DNA of 64,000 bases from Pseudomonas peradeniyensis (GTDB taxonomy: Bacteria; Pseudomonadota; Gammaproteobacteria; Pseudomonadales; Pseudomonadaceae), in NCBI RefSeq assembly GCF_014268935.2, contig NZ_JABWRJ020000002.1, forward strand, positions 1 to 64,000, written 5' to 3'. Position 1 is the first letter of the stretch; each line of letters starts with the position of its first letter. The notes below the pieces were generated by a model that was given only the letters and a program-made list of their open reading frames with translations, did not search any database and was not told the origin of the DNA. The position numbers and the translations under genes are program-made. Shown here piece after piece: positions 34,847 through 44,279 of the stretch.

Positions 34847-35512
34847 TCAAAGCACCCGGCCTTCGAACCGGCTTGCGCCGGGAAGTTCCAGCACCAGCTC
34901 ATCGCCGACATTGAACGGCCCCACGCCCGCCGGGGTGCCGGTGAGGATGACATCGCCGGCCTGCAGGGAGAAGTGCTCGGCCATGTGCTGGATCATCGGT
35001 ACGATCGGGTTGAGCATCAGCGCGCTGTTGCCGTCCTGGCGCACCTCGCCGTTGATGGTCAGGCGGATGCCGATATCGGTCAGGTCCTCGAAGGTGCCGG
35101 CCGACACGAACGGCGGCAGCACGCAGGCGCCGTCAAAGCTCTTGGCCAGTTCCCAGGGCAGGCCCTTTTCCTTCAGTTTCGCCTGCACATCGCGCAGGGT
35201 CAGGTCCAGCGCCGGGGCAAAGCCGGAGATGGCGTCGAGCACCTCTTCCTCGGAAGGGTGGGTGGACAGGGGTTTGCCCAGCAGCACGGCGATCTCTGCC
35301 TCGTAGTGCACCGAACCGCGCTCGGTCGGGATCTTGAAGCCGCCTTCCAGGGGCACCACGCAGCTGCCGGGCTTGATGAACAACAGCGGCTCGCTGGGGA
35401 TGGGGTTGTCCAGTTCCTTGGCATGCTCGGCGTAGTTGCGGCCGATGCACACCACCTTGCCCAGCGGGAAGTGGATGCGTGTGCCGTCTACGTACTGGTG
35501 CTGGTAACTCAT
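34847..35512 (-). CDS. Fumarylacetoacetate hydrolase family protein
   Basis: A 221-residue protein of the FAH fold, which covers acylpyruvases, oxaloacetate decarboxylases and related metal-dependent hydrolases. VVCIGRNYAEHAKEL, the metal-binding EAEIAVLLGKPL, and GDVILTGTPAGVGPF are visible. Size is that of the short FAHD1/YcgM-like group, whose members act on acylpyruvates or decarboxylate oxaloacetate. The specific substrate is not deducible. It follows the D-2-hydroxyglutarate dehydrogenase gene on the same strand after 25 bases, so the two are probably co-transcribed. Confidence 0.88.
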   Translation of the reverse strand: MSYQHQYVDGTRIHFPLGKVVCIGRNYAEHAKELDNPIPSEPLLFIKPGSCVVPLEGGFKIPTERGSVHYEAEIAVLLGKPLSTHPSEEEVLDAISGFAPALDLTLRDVQAKLKEKGLPWELAKSFDGACVLPPFVSAGTFEDLTDIGIRLTINGEVRQDGNSALMLNPIVPMIQHMAEHFSLQAGDVILTGTPAGVGPFNVGDELVLELPGASRFEGRVL

Positions 35513-35537
35513 GGCCGACTCCTGTGAATACTGCTTT

Positions 35538-36935
35538 TTATTCGGGAGCGAAGATCTTACCCGGATTCATGATGCCGTTCGGGTCGAACACCGCCTTGAT
35601 CGCCTTCATGCAGGCGATTTCCTCCGGTGAGCGGCTGTAGCCCAGGTAGTCGCGCTTGGTCATGCCCACGCCATGCTCGGCGGAGATCGAGCCGTTGTAG
35701 CGTTCGACGATCTCGAACACCCACTTGTTGACCTTGGCGCAGGAGGCGAAGAAGTCGTCCTTGGTCATGTGGTCGGGCTTGAGGATGTTCAGGTGCAGGT
35801 TGCCGTCGCCGATATGGCCGTACCAGACCACTTCGTAGTCCGGGTAGTGCTCGCCGACGATGGCGTCGATATCGCGCAGGAAGGCCGGTACCTTCGATAC
35901 GGTGACCGAGATGTCGTTCTTGTACGGTGTCCAGTGGGAGATAGTTTCGGACAGGTACTCGCGCAGCTTCCACAGGTTCTTCAGCTGGGTCTCGCTCTGG
36001 CTCATCACGCCATCGAGCACCCAGCCCTGCTCGACGCAGTGCTCGAAGGTGGCCAGGGCTTCGTTGGCCACCTCCTCGGTGCTGGCTTCGAACTCCAGCA
36101 GGGCATAGAACGGGCAGTCGGTTTCGAACGGCGCGGGCACATCGCCCCGAGCGAGGATCCTGGCCAGGCCCTTGTCGGAAAAGAACTCGAAGGCCGTCAG
36201 GTCGAGCTTGCCCTGGAAGGCGTGCAGCACCGGCATGATCGCGTCGAAATCGGGCGTGCCCAGCACCATGGCGGTGAGGTTGCGCGGCGCGCGGTCCAGG
36301 CGCATGGTCGCCTCGACCACGAAGCCCAGTGTGCCTTCGGCGCCGATGAACAGCTGGCGCAGGTCGTAGCCGGTGGCGTTCTTGATCAGGTCCTTGTTCA
36401 GCTCGAGCAGCTCACCCTTGCCGGTGACCACCTTCAGCCCGGCTACCCAGTTGCGGGTCATGCCATAGCGAATCACCTTGATCCCGCCAGCGTTGGTACC
36501 GATATTGCCCCCGATCTGGCTGGACCCGCTCGAGGCGAAGTCCACTGGGTAGTAGAGGCCCTGGTCCTCGGCGAATTGCTGCAACTGGCGGGTGACGACC
36601 CCTGGCTGGCAGACCACGGTGCGGTCGAACTCGTTGAAGGCGAGGATCTGGTTCATGTAGTCGAAGGCCACCACCACCTCGCCATGGGCGGCCACGGCGG
36701 CGCCCGATAGCCCGGTACGCCCGCCCGACGGCACCAGGGCGACCTTGTGCCGGTTGGCCCAGCGCACGATGGCCTGCACCTGCTCGACGGACTTGGGGAA
36801 GACGATGGCGCTCGGCGCCGGCGGGTAGTGCTTGGTCCAGTCCTTGCCGTAGGCCTCGAGCGAGGCCGGGTCGGTAAGGACCTTGCCAGGGTCGACCAGG
36901 GTCATCAGCTCATCAATTACCACGGACTGGGTCAT
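35538..36935 (-). CDS. FAD-binding oxidase, D-2-hydroxyglutarate dehydrogenase type
   Basis: A 465-residue flavoprotein of the GlcD/D-lactate/D-2-hydroxyglutarate dehydrogenase family. The FAD domain is at about 40-220 (VPSGGRTGLSGAAVAAHGEV, GGNIGTNAGGIKVIRYG). The C-terminal domain has the metal-site motifs WYGHIGDGNLHLNI and ISAEHGVGMTKRD. Divergent location from serA supports D-2-hydroxyglutarate dehydrogenase: SerA makes D-2-hydroxyglutarate by reducing 2-oxoglutarate, and this enzyme re-oxidises it, pulling serine synthesis forward, as shown in P. stutzeri. The start is set at the ATG at 36935. ATG 36959 has AGGG nearby and is a serious alternative. Confidence 0.9.
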   Translation of the reverse strand: MTQSVVIDELMTLVDPGKVLTDPASLEAYGKDWTKHYPPAPSAIVFPKSVEQVQAIVRWANRHKVALVPSGGRTGLSGAAVAAHGEVVVAFDYMNQILAFNEFDRTVVCQPGVVTRQLQQFAEDQGLYYPVDFASSGSSQIGGNIGTNAGGIKVIRYGMTRNWVAGLKVVTGKGELLELNKDLIKNATGYDLRQLFIGAEGTLGFVVEATMRLDRAPRNLTAMVLGTPDFDAIMPVLHAFQGKLDLTAFEFFSDKGLARILARGDVPAPFETDCPFYALLEFEASTEEVANEALATFEHCVEQGWVLDGVMSQSETQLKNLWKLREYLSETISHWTPYKNDISVTVSKVPAFLRDIDAIVGEHYPDYEVVWYGHIGDGNLHLNILKPDHMTKDDFFASCAKVNKWVFEIVERYNGSISAEHGVGMTKRDYLGYSRSPEEIACMKAIKAVFDPNGIMNPGKIFAPE

Positions 36936-37010
36936 CGCTGGAACTCTCGACTTATTCATAGTCACCCTGAGCACGCTTCACCTGTCGGGATAAGCTCAGG
37001 TTGTGTCGCG

Positions 37011-37022
37011 TATGCTAGCATA
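37011..37022. promoter_or_regulatory. Perfect 12-base palindrome in the divergent serA intergenic region
   Basis: TATGCTAGCATA is exactly palindromic and lies 84 bases before serA and about 75 bases from the other gene. It contains a -10-like TATGCT on both strands, so it could be a pair of back-to-back promoter elements or an operator. No good -35 was found at 17 bases. Confidence 0.35.
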
Positions 37023-37105
37023 GCCCTCCCGCTGTTCGTGCTAAGGCCGACGCCGCGCCGCTTTACCCTCCTCGCCATTTTTCTCCGGGATACAGGTTTA
37101 CGCAG

Positions 37106-38335
37106 ATGAGCAAGACTTCTCTCGACAAGAGCAAGATCAGGTTCCTTCTTCTTGAAGGTGTGCACCAGAACGCGGTCGATACCCTCAAGGCCGCCGGCTA
37201 CACCAACATCGAATACCTCACTGGTTCGCTGCCGGAAGCCGAGCTGAAGGAAAAGATCGCCGATGCCCACTTCATCGGCATCCGTTCGCGCACCCAACTG
37301 ACCGAAGAGATCTTCGACTGCGCGAAGAAACTGGTCGCGGTCGGCTGCTTCTGCATCGGTACCAACCAGGTCGACCTGGAAGCGGCCCGCGAGCGCGGTA
37401 TCGCCGTGTTCAACGCCCCCTACTCGAACACCCGTTCGGTGGCCGAGCTGGTGCTGGCCGAAGCCATCCTGCTGCTGCGCGGCATCCCCGAGAAGAACGC
37501 TTCCTGCCACCGTGGCGGCTGGATCAAGAGCGCGGCCAACTCCTTCGAAATCCGCGGCAAGAAGCTGGGCATCGTCGGCTACGGCTCGATCGGCACCCAG
37601 CTGTCGGTCCTGGCCGAGAGCCTGGGCATGCAGGTGTACTTCTTCGACCCGCTGACCAAGCTGCCGCTGGGCAACGCGGTACAGGTCACCAGCCTGCACG
37701 AGCTGCTGGGCCTGGCCGACATCGTCTCGCTGCACGTGCCTGAGCTGCCATCCACCCAGTGGATGATCGGCGAGAAGGAAATCCGCGCGATGAAGAAGGG
37801 CTCGATCCTGATCAACGCCGCCCGTGGCACCGTGGTCGAGCTGGACCACCTGGCCGCCGCGATCAAGGACAAGCACCTGATCGGCGCCGCCATCGACGTG
37901 TTCCCGGTCGAGCCGCGCTCCAACGACGAAGAGTTCGAAAGCCCGCTGCGCGGCCTGGACAACGTGATCCTGACCCCGCACATCGGTGGTTCCACCGCCG
38001 AGGCCCAGGCCAACATCGGCCTGGAAGTGGCCGAGAAACTGGTCAAGTACAGCGACAACGGTACCTCCGTGTCGTCGGTCAACTTCCCGGAAGTGGCCCT
38101 GCCGGCCCACCCAGGCAAGCACCGCCTGCTGCACATCCACGAAAACATTCCGGGCGTGCTCAGCGAGATCAACAAGGTGTTCGCCGAAAACGCTATCAAC
38201 ATCTCCGGTCAGTTCCTGCAGACCAACGAGAAAGTGGGTTACGTGGTGATCGACGTCGACGCCGAGTACTCGGACCTGGCCCAGGAGAAACTGCAGCACG
38301 TGAAGGGCACCATCCGCTCGCGCGTGCTGTTCTGA
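37106..38335 (+). CDS. serA: D-3-phosphoglycerate dehydrogenase SerA
   Basis: First enzyme of the phosphorylated serine pathway; also reduces 2-oxoglutarate to D-2-hydroxyglutarate. The 409-residue protein has an N-terminal substrate domain, the NAD-binding motif LGIVGYGSIGTQLSVLAESL, NTRSVAELVLAEAILLLRGI, the catalytic region TPHIGGSTAEAQ and a C-terminal ACT domain (HENIPGVLSEINKVFAENAI) for serine feedback. It is the E. coli-like form of about 410 residues. A strong terminator follows. It is divergent from the D-2-hydroxyglutarate dehydrogenase gene. Confidence 0.97.
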   Translation: MSKTSLDKSKIRFLLLEGVHQNAVDTLKAAGYTNIEYLTGSLPEAELKEKIADAHFIGIRSRTQLTEEIFDCAKKLVAVGCFCIGTNQVDLEAARERGIAVFNAPYSNTRSVAELVLAEAILLLRGIPEKNASCHRGGWIKSAANSFEIRGKKLGIVGYGSIGTQLSVLAESLGMQVYFFDPLTKLPLGNAVQVTSLHELLGLADIVSLHVPELPSTQWMIGEKEIRAMKKGSILINAARGTVVELDHLAAAIKDKHLIGAAIDVFPVEPRSNDEEFESPLRGLDNVILTPHIGGSTAEAQANIGLEVAEKLVKYSDNGTSVSSVNFPEVALPAHPGKHRLLHIHENIPGVLSEINKVFAENAINISGQFLQTNEKVGYVVIDVDAEYSDLAQEKLQHVKGTIRSRVLF

Positions 38336-38351
38336 GTTTCACTGCGTCATG

Positions 38352-38384
38352 AAAAGGGAGGCCCTGGTGGCCTCCCTTTTTTAT
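38352..38384 (+). terminator. Rho-independent terminator after serA
   Basis: Stem AAAAGGGAGGCC / GGCCTCCCTTTT with a 5-base loop and a T-run, 17 bases after the stop. Confidence 0.94.
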
Positions 38385-38518
38385 TCGGCCAACGCCTGAA
38401 AATCGGATAGTCGCTACAAAAATCCACCAATACCACTATCACTCGTTTTTGCCCCCTCGCCACACAACCGTCTCACAGCCTTCCTAGCATGGCCCCATCT
38501 CTTCGATGAGGCCTTGCC

Positions 38519-39577
38519 ATGAACAACGCCACTCCAGGCGCACAGATGAAAGTGCGCGGTATCCACAAGCGCTTCGGCGCCTTCACCGCACTCAACGACG
38601 TCTCCCTCGACATCGCCGCCGGCGAGCTGGTGTGCCTGCTCGGCCCGTCGGGCTGTGGCAAGACCACGCTGCTGCGCTGCATCGCCGGGCTCGAGCGCCA
38701 GGACCGCGGGACGCTGTACATTGGCGACCGCGACATCTCCGAGCTGCCACCTCAGGCCCGCGACTACGGCATCCTGTTCCAGTCCTACGCCCTGTTCCCC
38801 AACCTCACCGTCGAAGCCAACATCGCCTACGGCCTGACCGGCAGCAATCGCGAGGCCTCGCGCCAACGGGTCGGTGAAATGCTCGAACTGGTCGGCCTTG
38901 CCGGCAGCGAGAAGAAGTACCCCGGCCAGCTGTCCGGTGGCCAGCAACAACGCGTGGCCCTGGCCCGCGCCCTGGCGCCTTCGCCGTCGCTGCTGCTGCT
39001 CGACGAGCCGATGTCGGCGCTGGACGCCCGTGTGCGCGAGCACCTGTGTACCGAACTGCGCCAGTTGCAGCGCCAGCTGGGTATCACCACGCTGATGGTC
39101 ACCCATAACCAGGACGAGGCCATGCTGATGGCCGACCGCATCGCCGTGATGAACAACGGTCAGGTCGAGCAGTACGCCACGCCCCAGGAAATCTACGACC
39201 AGCCGGCCACGCCGTTCGTCGCCGAGTTCGTCGGCCAGGGCAACTGGCTGCCGTTCCAGCGCAGCGGCGACAGCCATGCCCAGGTCGGCGGCCTGCACAT
39301 GCGCCTGGCGGCCAATGCCGCCGGTGCCAGCAGCGGCCGGCTGTTCTGCCGGCCCGAGGCGATCACCGTCAACCCGGTGGTACACGAGGAAAACCTGTTC
39401 CCGGCGAAGGTCCGCGAGATCACCTTCCTCGGCAACCGCTGCCGCATGAGCTTTGAGTTCAAGGCCCTGCCGGGCCACGCGTTGCTCGCGGAGCTGGCGC
39501 CAGAGGCGATGCCGCGCCTGGGTTCGCAGGACATCTGGGTGGCGCTGCCGCCGCAGAGCCTGCAGGTGTTCGCCTGA
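38519..39577 (+). CDS. ABC transporter ATP-binding protein, 2-aminoethylphosphonate type (PhnT-like)
   Basis: ATPase of a three-gene importer, 352 residues. Walker A is GPSGCGKTT, the signature is LSGGQQQR, Walker B is LLLLDEPMSALDARV, and a C-terminal TOBE-like region includes RLFCRPEAITVNP. Size and the long C-terminal domain fit the spermidine/iron/phosphonate subgroup. With the fused permease and the single binding protein it matches the putative 2-aminoethylphosphonate transporter class found in Pseudomonas. Substrate assignment is by family; iron or polyamine is the alternative. The permease ATG follows its stop with one base between. Confidence 0.87.
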   Translation: MNNATPGAQMKVRGIHKRFGAFTALNDVSLDIAAGELVCLLGPSGCGKTTLLRCIAGLERQDRGTLYIGDRDISELPPQARDYGILFQSYALFPNLTVEANIAYGLTGSNREASRQRVGEMLELVGLAGSEKKYPGQLSGGQQQRVALARALAPSPSLLLLDEPMSALDARVREHLCTELRQLQRQLGITTLMVTHNQDEAMLMADRIAVMNNGQVEQYATPQEIYDQPATPFVAEFVGQGNWLPFQRSGDSHAQVGGLHMRLAANAAGASSGRLFCRPEAITVNPVVHEENLFPAKVREITFLGNRCRMSFEFKALPGHALLAELAPEAMPRLGSQDIWVALPPQSLQVFA

Positions 39578-39578
39578 G

Positions 39579-41303
39579 ATGGCCGCGCCCATGACCCTGC
39601 CGCTCACCGCCGCCAAGGCCGCACCTCGCAGCGGTGTCGCCCTGGGGGACCGTCTGTTCGTGGTCGGTGGCAAGAGCCTGCTGCTGATCCTGCTGGTGCT
39701 GGCGGTGCTGATGCCGCTGCTGGCGATCTTCTGGCGCGGCTTCAGCGCTGAAGCCGGGCAGGGCGGCGGCCTGCCGGCTGCCCGTGAGTTGTTCGCCAGC
39801 GAGAACTTTCACTGGCTGCTCGGCAACAGCCTGTCGGTGGCGTTCACCGTCACCGCCATTGTCGTGCCACTGGCCTATCTGTTCGCCTATGCCCTGCAAC
39901 GCACACTGATCCCGGCCAAGGGACTGTGGCGCGGCATCTCGCTGCTGCCGCTGCTGGCGCCGTCGATGCTGCCGGCCATCGCCCTGGTGTACCTGTTCGG
40001 CAACCAGGGCCTGCTGCGCGGGCTGCTCAGCGACAATATCTACGGCTTCTGGGGCATCGTGCTCGGCGAAGCCATCTACACCTTTCCCCACGCCCTGATG
40101 ATCCTGCTCTCGGCGCTGTCGCTGGCTGACGCACGGCTGTTCGACGCCGCCTCGAGCATGGGGGCGGGGCCGGCGCGGGCATTCTTCAGCATCACCTGGC
40201 CGGCCACGCGCCAGGCGGTGTTCGCCGCGTTCTGCCTGGTGTTCACCCTGACCATCACCGACTTCGGCGTGCCGGTCGTGGTGGGTGGGGATTACCAGGT
40301 GCTGGCCCTGGAAGCCTACAAGGCCGTGGTCGGCCAGCAACAGTTCGGTCGTGGCGCGCTGATCGGCATGGTGCTGCTGGTGCCGGCCCTGCTCAGCTTC
40401 ACCGTCGATGCCTGGTTGCGCCGTCGCCAGGGCGAGGCCATGAGCGGTCGTGCCCAGGTGTTCGAGCCCAAGCCGTCGCGGCTGCGCGATGGCTGCTTCC
40501 TGGCCATCGTGCTGCTGGTGTGCGCGGCACTGCTGGCAGTGGTCGGCATGGCGGTGTATTCGTCGCTGGTCAAGTTCTGGCCGTACAACCTGTCGCTGTC
40601 GCTCAAGCACTACATGTTCGAGGACACCGCCGGTGGCGGCTGGCTGGCCTACCGCAACAGCGTGACCATGGCCATCGGCAGCGCGCTGATCGGCAGCGTG
40701 GTGATCTTCACCGGCGCCTACCTGATGGAGAAGACCCAGGGGCAGCGCCTGCTCAACCAGCTGCTGCGCTTGCTGAGCTTCATCCCGATGGCGGTGCCTG
40801 GCCTGGTGCTGGGCCTGGGCTACGTGTTCTTCTTCAACCTCAACGGCAACCCGCTGCATGTGTTCTACGGCAGCATGGCGCTGCTGGTGGTGTGCACCAT
40901 CGCCCACTACCTGACCACCGCGCAGATGACCGCCACCACCGCCCTGCGCCAGCTCGATGGCGAGTTCGAGGCCGCCGCGCTGTCGCTCAAGGCGCCGCTG
41001 TACAAGCATTTCATGCGGGTCACCGTGCCGATCTGCCTGCCGGCGCTTCTGGACATCATCCGCTACCTGTTCGTCTCGGCGATGACCACCGTGTCGGCGG
41101 CGATCTTCCTGTACAGCCCCGACACCATCCTCGCCGCCGTCGCCGTGCTGAACATGGACGACGCCGGCAACGTCGGCGGCGCCGCCGCCATGTCGACCCT
41201 GATCCTGCTTACCAGCGCTGCCGCATCCTTGCTGCTGGCCGGTGCTTCACGCGGCCTGCTGCGCCGCTCCCAGGCCTGGCGCCAGCGCGCGCCAGGCCAT
41301 TGA
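39579..41303 (+). CDS. ABC transporter fused permease, 2-aminoethylphosphonate type (PhnU-like)
   Basis: A 574-residue double permease, two binding-protein-dependent transport domains in one chain with about 12 membrane segments. Each half has its own ATPase-docking loop (first: DAASSMGAGPARAFFSITWP; second: EFEAAALSLKAPLYKHFMRV). This fused form is typical of the phosphonate/iron (FbpB-like) group. The start is ATG 39579, one base after the ATPase stop; ATG 39591 is also in frame. The binding protein gene follows after 30 bases. Confidence 0.87.
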   Translation: MAAPMTLPLTAAKAAPRSGVALGDRLFVVGGKSLLLILLVLAVLMPLLAIFWRGFSAEAGQGGGLPAARELFASENFHWLLGNSLSVAFTVTAIVVPLAYLFAYALQRTLIPAKGLWRGISLLPLLAPSMLPAIALVYLFGNQGLLRGLLSDNIYGFWGIVLGEAIYTFPHALMILLSALSLADARLFDAASSMGAGPARAFFSITWPATRQAVFAAFCLVFTLTITDFGVPVVVGGDYQVLALEAYKAVVGQQQFGRGALIGMVLLVPALLSFTVDAWLRRRQGEAMSGRAQVFEPKPSRLRDGCFLAIVLLVCAALLAVVGMAVYSSLVKFWPYNLSLSLKHYMFEDTAGGGWLAYRNSVTMAIGSALIGSVVIFTGAYLMEKTQGQRLLNQLLRLLSFIPMAVPGLVLGLGYVFFFNLNGNPLHVFYGSMALLVVCTIAHYLTTAQMTATTALRQLDGEFEAAALSLKAPLYKHFMRVTVPICLPALLDIIRYLFVSAMTTVSAAIFLYSPDTILAAVAVLNMDDAGNVGGAAAMSTLILLTSAAASLLLAGASRGLLRRSQAWRQRAPGH

Positions 41304-41333
41304 CCGACTGCCCACACTGATAGGAACCGCATC

Positions 41334-42356
41334 ATGTTCAAGCCACTCGCACTTGCCGCTGCCGTATCCGCCGTCTTCAGCCTGCAGGCCTCGGCCGCAA
41401 CCCAGCTGACCGTCTACACCGCCCTCGAGGCCGAGCAGCTCAAGAGCTACAAGCAGGCTTTCGAAAAGGCCAACCCCGACATCGAGATCAAGTGGGTGCG
41501 CGACTCCACCGGCATCATCACCGCCAAGCTGCTGGCCGAGAAGGACCGTCCGCAGGCCGACGCGGTGTGGGGCCTGGCCGCTTCCAGCCTGGCCATCCTC
41601 GACCAGAACGGCATGCTCGAAGCCTATGCGCCCAAGGACCTGGGCAAGATCTCGGCCAACTACCGCGACGCCGCCAATCCGCCGGCCTGGGTGGGCATGG
41701 ACGTGTGGGCCGCGACCATCTGCTTCAATACCGTCGAGGCCGAGAAGCAGGGCCTGAGCAAGCCGCTGAGCTGGCAGGACCTGACCAAGCCTGAATACAA
41801 GGGCAAGATCGTCATGCCCAACCCGGCCTCGTCCGGCACCGGCTTCCTGGATGTGAGCGCCTGGCTGCAGACCTTCGGCGAGCCGCAGGGCTGGGCCTAC
41901 ATGGATGCGCTGCACCAGAATATCGGCCAGTACGTTCATTCCGGCTCCAAACCGTGCAAGCTGGCGGCCGCCGGTGAATTCCCGATCGGCATCTCGTTCG
42001 AATACCCGGCCGTGCAGCTCAAGCGCCAGGGCGCGCCACTGGATATCGTGCTGCCCAAGGAGGGCCTGGGCTGGGAGATCGAAGCCACCGCAGTGATCAA
42101 GGGTTCGCCAAAGGCCGATGCCGCCAGGCGCCTGGCCGACTTCTCCGCCAGCCCCGCGGCCATGGAACTGTACAAGGAGAACTTCGCCGTGCTCGCCGCG
42201 CCGGGCATCGCCAAGCCGCAGACCGAGTTGCCGGCGGACTACGAGCAGCGCCTGATCAAGAACGACTTCGCCTGGGCCTCGAAGAACCGCGACGAGATCC
42301 TCAGCGAGTGGCGCAAGCGCTATGACGGCAAGTCGGAAAAGGTCGCGCAACAGTAA
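41334..42356 (+). CDS. ABC transporter substrate-binding protein, 2-aminoethylphosphonate type (PhnS-like)
   Basis: Periplasmic receptor of the importer, 340 residues. It has a signal peptide (to about residue 20, ASA) and a family-1/FbpA-like fold beginning TQLTVYTALEAEQLKSYKQA. Further blocks are VWGLAASSLAILDQNGML, MPNPASSGTGFLDVSAW and IGISFEYPAVQLKRQGA. The SSGTG segment is consistent with phosphate- or phosphonate-type oxyanion binding, but ferric-binding proteins look similar. It is last in the operon; a strong terminator follows. No phosphonate-degrading genes (phnW, phnX) are adjacent. Confidence 0.86.
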   Translation: MFKPLALAAAVSAVFSLQASAATQLTVYTALEAEQLKSYKQAFEKANPDIEIKWVRDSTGIITAKLLAEKDRPQADAVWGLAASSLAILDQNGMLEAYAPKDLGKISANYRDAANPPAWVGMDVWAATICFNTVEAEKQGLSKPLSWQDLTKPEYKGKIVMPNPASSGTGFLDVSAWLQTFGEPQGWAYMDALHQNIGQYVHSGSKPCKLAAAGEFPIGISFEYPAVQLKRQGAPLDIVLPKEGLGWEIEATAVIKGSPKADAARRLADFSASPAAMELYKENFAVLAAPGIAKPQTELPADYEQRLIKNDFAWASKNRDEILSEWRKRYDGKSEKVAQQ

Positions 42357-42390
42357 GTCAGGCAAGGCCTGCGGCTTCGTTCACGGGTAT

Positions 42391-42425
42391 AAAAAAACCG
42401 GCGCACCAGGCGCCGGTTTTTTTAT
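42391..42425 (+). terminator. Rho-independent terminator after the phosphonate-type ABC operon
   Basis: Stem AAAAAAACCGGCGC / GCGCCGGTTTTTTT with a short loop, running into T. It may also act on the convergent ilvD transcript because of its symmetric A and T runs. Confidence 0.94.
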
Positions 42426-42437
42426 GCCGTCAGAGCC

Positions 42438-44279
42438 TCACAGCCCTTCGAGCATTGCCTTGTTGCGCACTGCGCCCTTGTCGGCGCTGGTGGCCAGCAG
42501 GGCGTAGGCCTTGAGCGCGGTGGTCACCTTGCGTGGACGCACCTCGGCCGGCTTCCAGCCCTTCTTGTCCTGCTCGACGCGACGCTCGGCCAGCTCTTCG
42601 TCGCTGACCAGCAGGTTGATCGAACGGTTGGGGATGTCGATCAGCACCTTGTCGCCATCGCGCACCAGGCCGATGGCGCCGCCCGCTGCCGCTTCCGGCG
42701 AGGCGTGGCCGATCGACAGGCCCGAGGTGCCGCCGGAGAAACGGCCGTCGGTGAGCAGGGCGCAGGCCTTGCCCAGGCCCTTGGACTTCAGGTACGAGGT
42801 CGGGTACAGCATCTCTTGCATGCCCGGGCCGCCTTTCGGGCCTTCGTAGCGGATGATGACGATGTCGCCGGCCTGCACTTCGTCGGCGAGGATGCCGCGC
42901 ACGGCGCTGTCCTGGCTCTCGAAGATCTTCGCGGTGCCTTCGAACACGTGGATCGACTCATCGACACCGGCGGTCTTCACCACGCAGCCGTCCAGGGCGA
43001 TGTTGCCGTACAGCACGGCCAGGCCGCCTTCCTGCGAGTAGGCGTGCTCGAAGCTGCGGATGCAGCCGTTCTCGCGGTCGTCGTCCAGGGTTTCCCAACG
43101 GGTCGACTGGCTGAACGCGGTCTGCGTCGGGATACCGGCCGGGCCTGCCTTGAAGAAGGTGTGCACGGCTTCGTCATCGGTCTGGGTGATGTCCCACTTG
43201 GCGATGGCTTCTTCCATGCTTGGGCTGTGCACGGTGGGCAGGTCGGTGTGCAGCAGGCCGCCACGGGCCAGCGAGCCGAGGATGCTGAAGATGCCGCCGG
43301 CGCGGTGCACGTCTTCCATGTGGTACTTCTGGATGTTCGGCGCCACCTTGCACAGTTGCGGCACCTTGCGCGACAGGCGATCGATGTCGCGCAGGTCGAA
43401 GTCCACCTCGCCTTCCTGGGCTGCGGCCAGCAGGTGCAGGATGGTGTTGGTCGAACCGCCCATGGCGATGTCGAGCATCATGGCGTTCTCGAACGCCTTG
43501 AAGTTGGCGATGCTGCGCGGCAGTACCGACGTATCGTTCTCGCCGTAGTAGCGCTTGCACAGCTCGACGATGGTGCGACCGGCGGTGAGGAACAGCTGCT
43601 CGCGGTCCGAGTGGGTGGCCAGGGTCGAACCGTTGCCCGGCAGGGCAAGGCCCAGGGCCTCGGTCAGGCAGTTCATCGAGTTGGCGGTGAACATGCCGGA
43701 GCACGAACCGCAGGTCGGGCAAGCGCTGCGCTCGTACTCGGCGACTTTCTCGTCGCTTGCGGTGGAGTCGGCGGCAATGACCATGGCGTCGACCAGGTCC
43801 AGGCCGTGGCTGGCCAGTTTGGTCTTGCCGGCTTCCATCGGGCCGCCGGAGACGAAGATCACCGGGATGTTCAGGCGCAGGGCGGCCATCAGCATGCCGG
43901 GAGTGATCTTGTCGCAGTTGGAGATGCAGACGATGGCGTCGGCGCAGTGGGCGTTGACCATGTACTCGACGGCGTCGGCGATGATCTCGCGGCTGGGCAG
44001 CGAGTACAGCATGCCGTCATGGCCCATGGCGATGCCGTCGTCCACGGCGATGGTGTTGAACTCTTTCGCCACGCCACCGGCGCGTTCGATCTCGCGGGCG
44101 ACCAGCTGGCCCAGGTCCTTCAGGTGCACATGCCCCGGGACGAACTGGGTGAACGAGTTGGCGATGGCGATGATCGGTTTCTTGAAGTCTTCGTCCTTCA
44201 TCCCGGTGGCGCGCCACAGGGCACGGGCACCGGCCATGTTGCGGCCTTGGGTGGAGGTCTTGGAACGATAATCAGGCAT
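42438..44279 (-). CDS. ilvD: Dihydroxy-acid dehydratase IlvD
   Basis: Penultimate step of valine, isoleucine and leucine synthesis: dehydration of dihydroxy-acids to 2-oxo acids. The 613-residue protein carries the iron-sulfur cysteine motifs ([12 protein letters not shown], and [19 protein letters not shown]), [17 protein letters not shown] and [20 protein letters not shown]. Start at [19 protein letters not shown] is typical. It is monocistronic and convergent with the ABC operon. Confidence 0.97.
   Translation of the reverse strand: MPDYRSKTSTQGRNMAGARALWRATGMKDEDFKKPIIAIANSFTQFVPGHVHLKDLGQLVAREIERAGGVAKEFNTIAVDDGIAMGHDGMLYSLPSREIIADAVEYMVNAHCADAIVCISNCDKITPGMLMAALRLNIPVIFVSGGPMEAGKTKLASHGLDLVDAMVIAADSTASDEKVAEYERSACPTCGSCSGMFTANSMNCLTEALGLALPGNGSTLATHSDREQLFLTAGRTIVELCKRYYGENDTSVLPRSIANFKAFENAMMLDIAMGGSTNTILHLLAAAQEGEVDFDLRDIDRLSRKVPQLCKVAPNIQKYHMEDVHRAGGIFSILGSLARGGLLHTDLPTVHSPSMEEAIAKWDITQTDDEAVHTFFKAGPAGIPTQTAFSQSTRWETLDDDRENGCIRSFEHAYSQEGGLAVLYGNIALDGCVVKTAGVDESIHVFEGTAKIFESQDSAVRGILADEVQAGDIVIIRYEGPKGGPGMQEMLYPTSYLKSKGLGKACALLTDGRFSGGTSGLSIGHASPEAAAGGAIGLVRDGDKVLIDIPNRSINLLVSDEELAERRVEQDKKGWKPAEVRPRKVTTALKAYALLATSADKGAVRNKAMLEGL

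Noticed and set aside
38406..38440. GATAGT-N23-ACTATC inverted repeat upstream of the phosphonate-type operon as an operator
   Set aside because: The arms are only six bases with a 23-base spacer, too easily found by chance. No T-N11-A LysR motif was clear.
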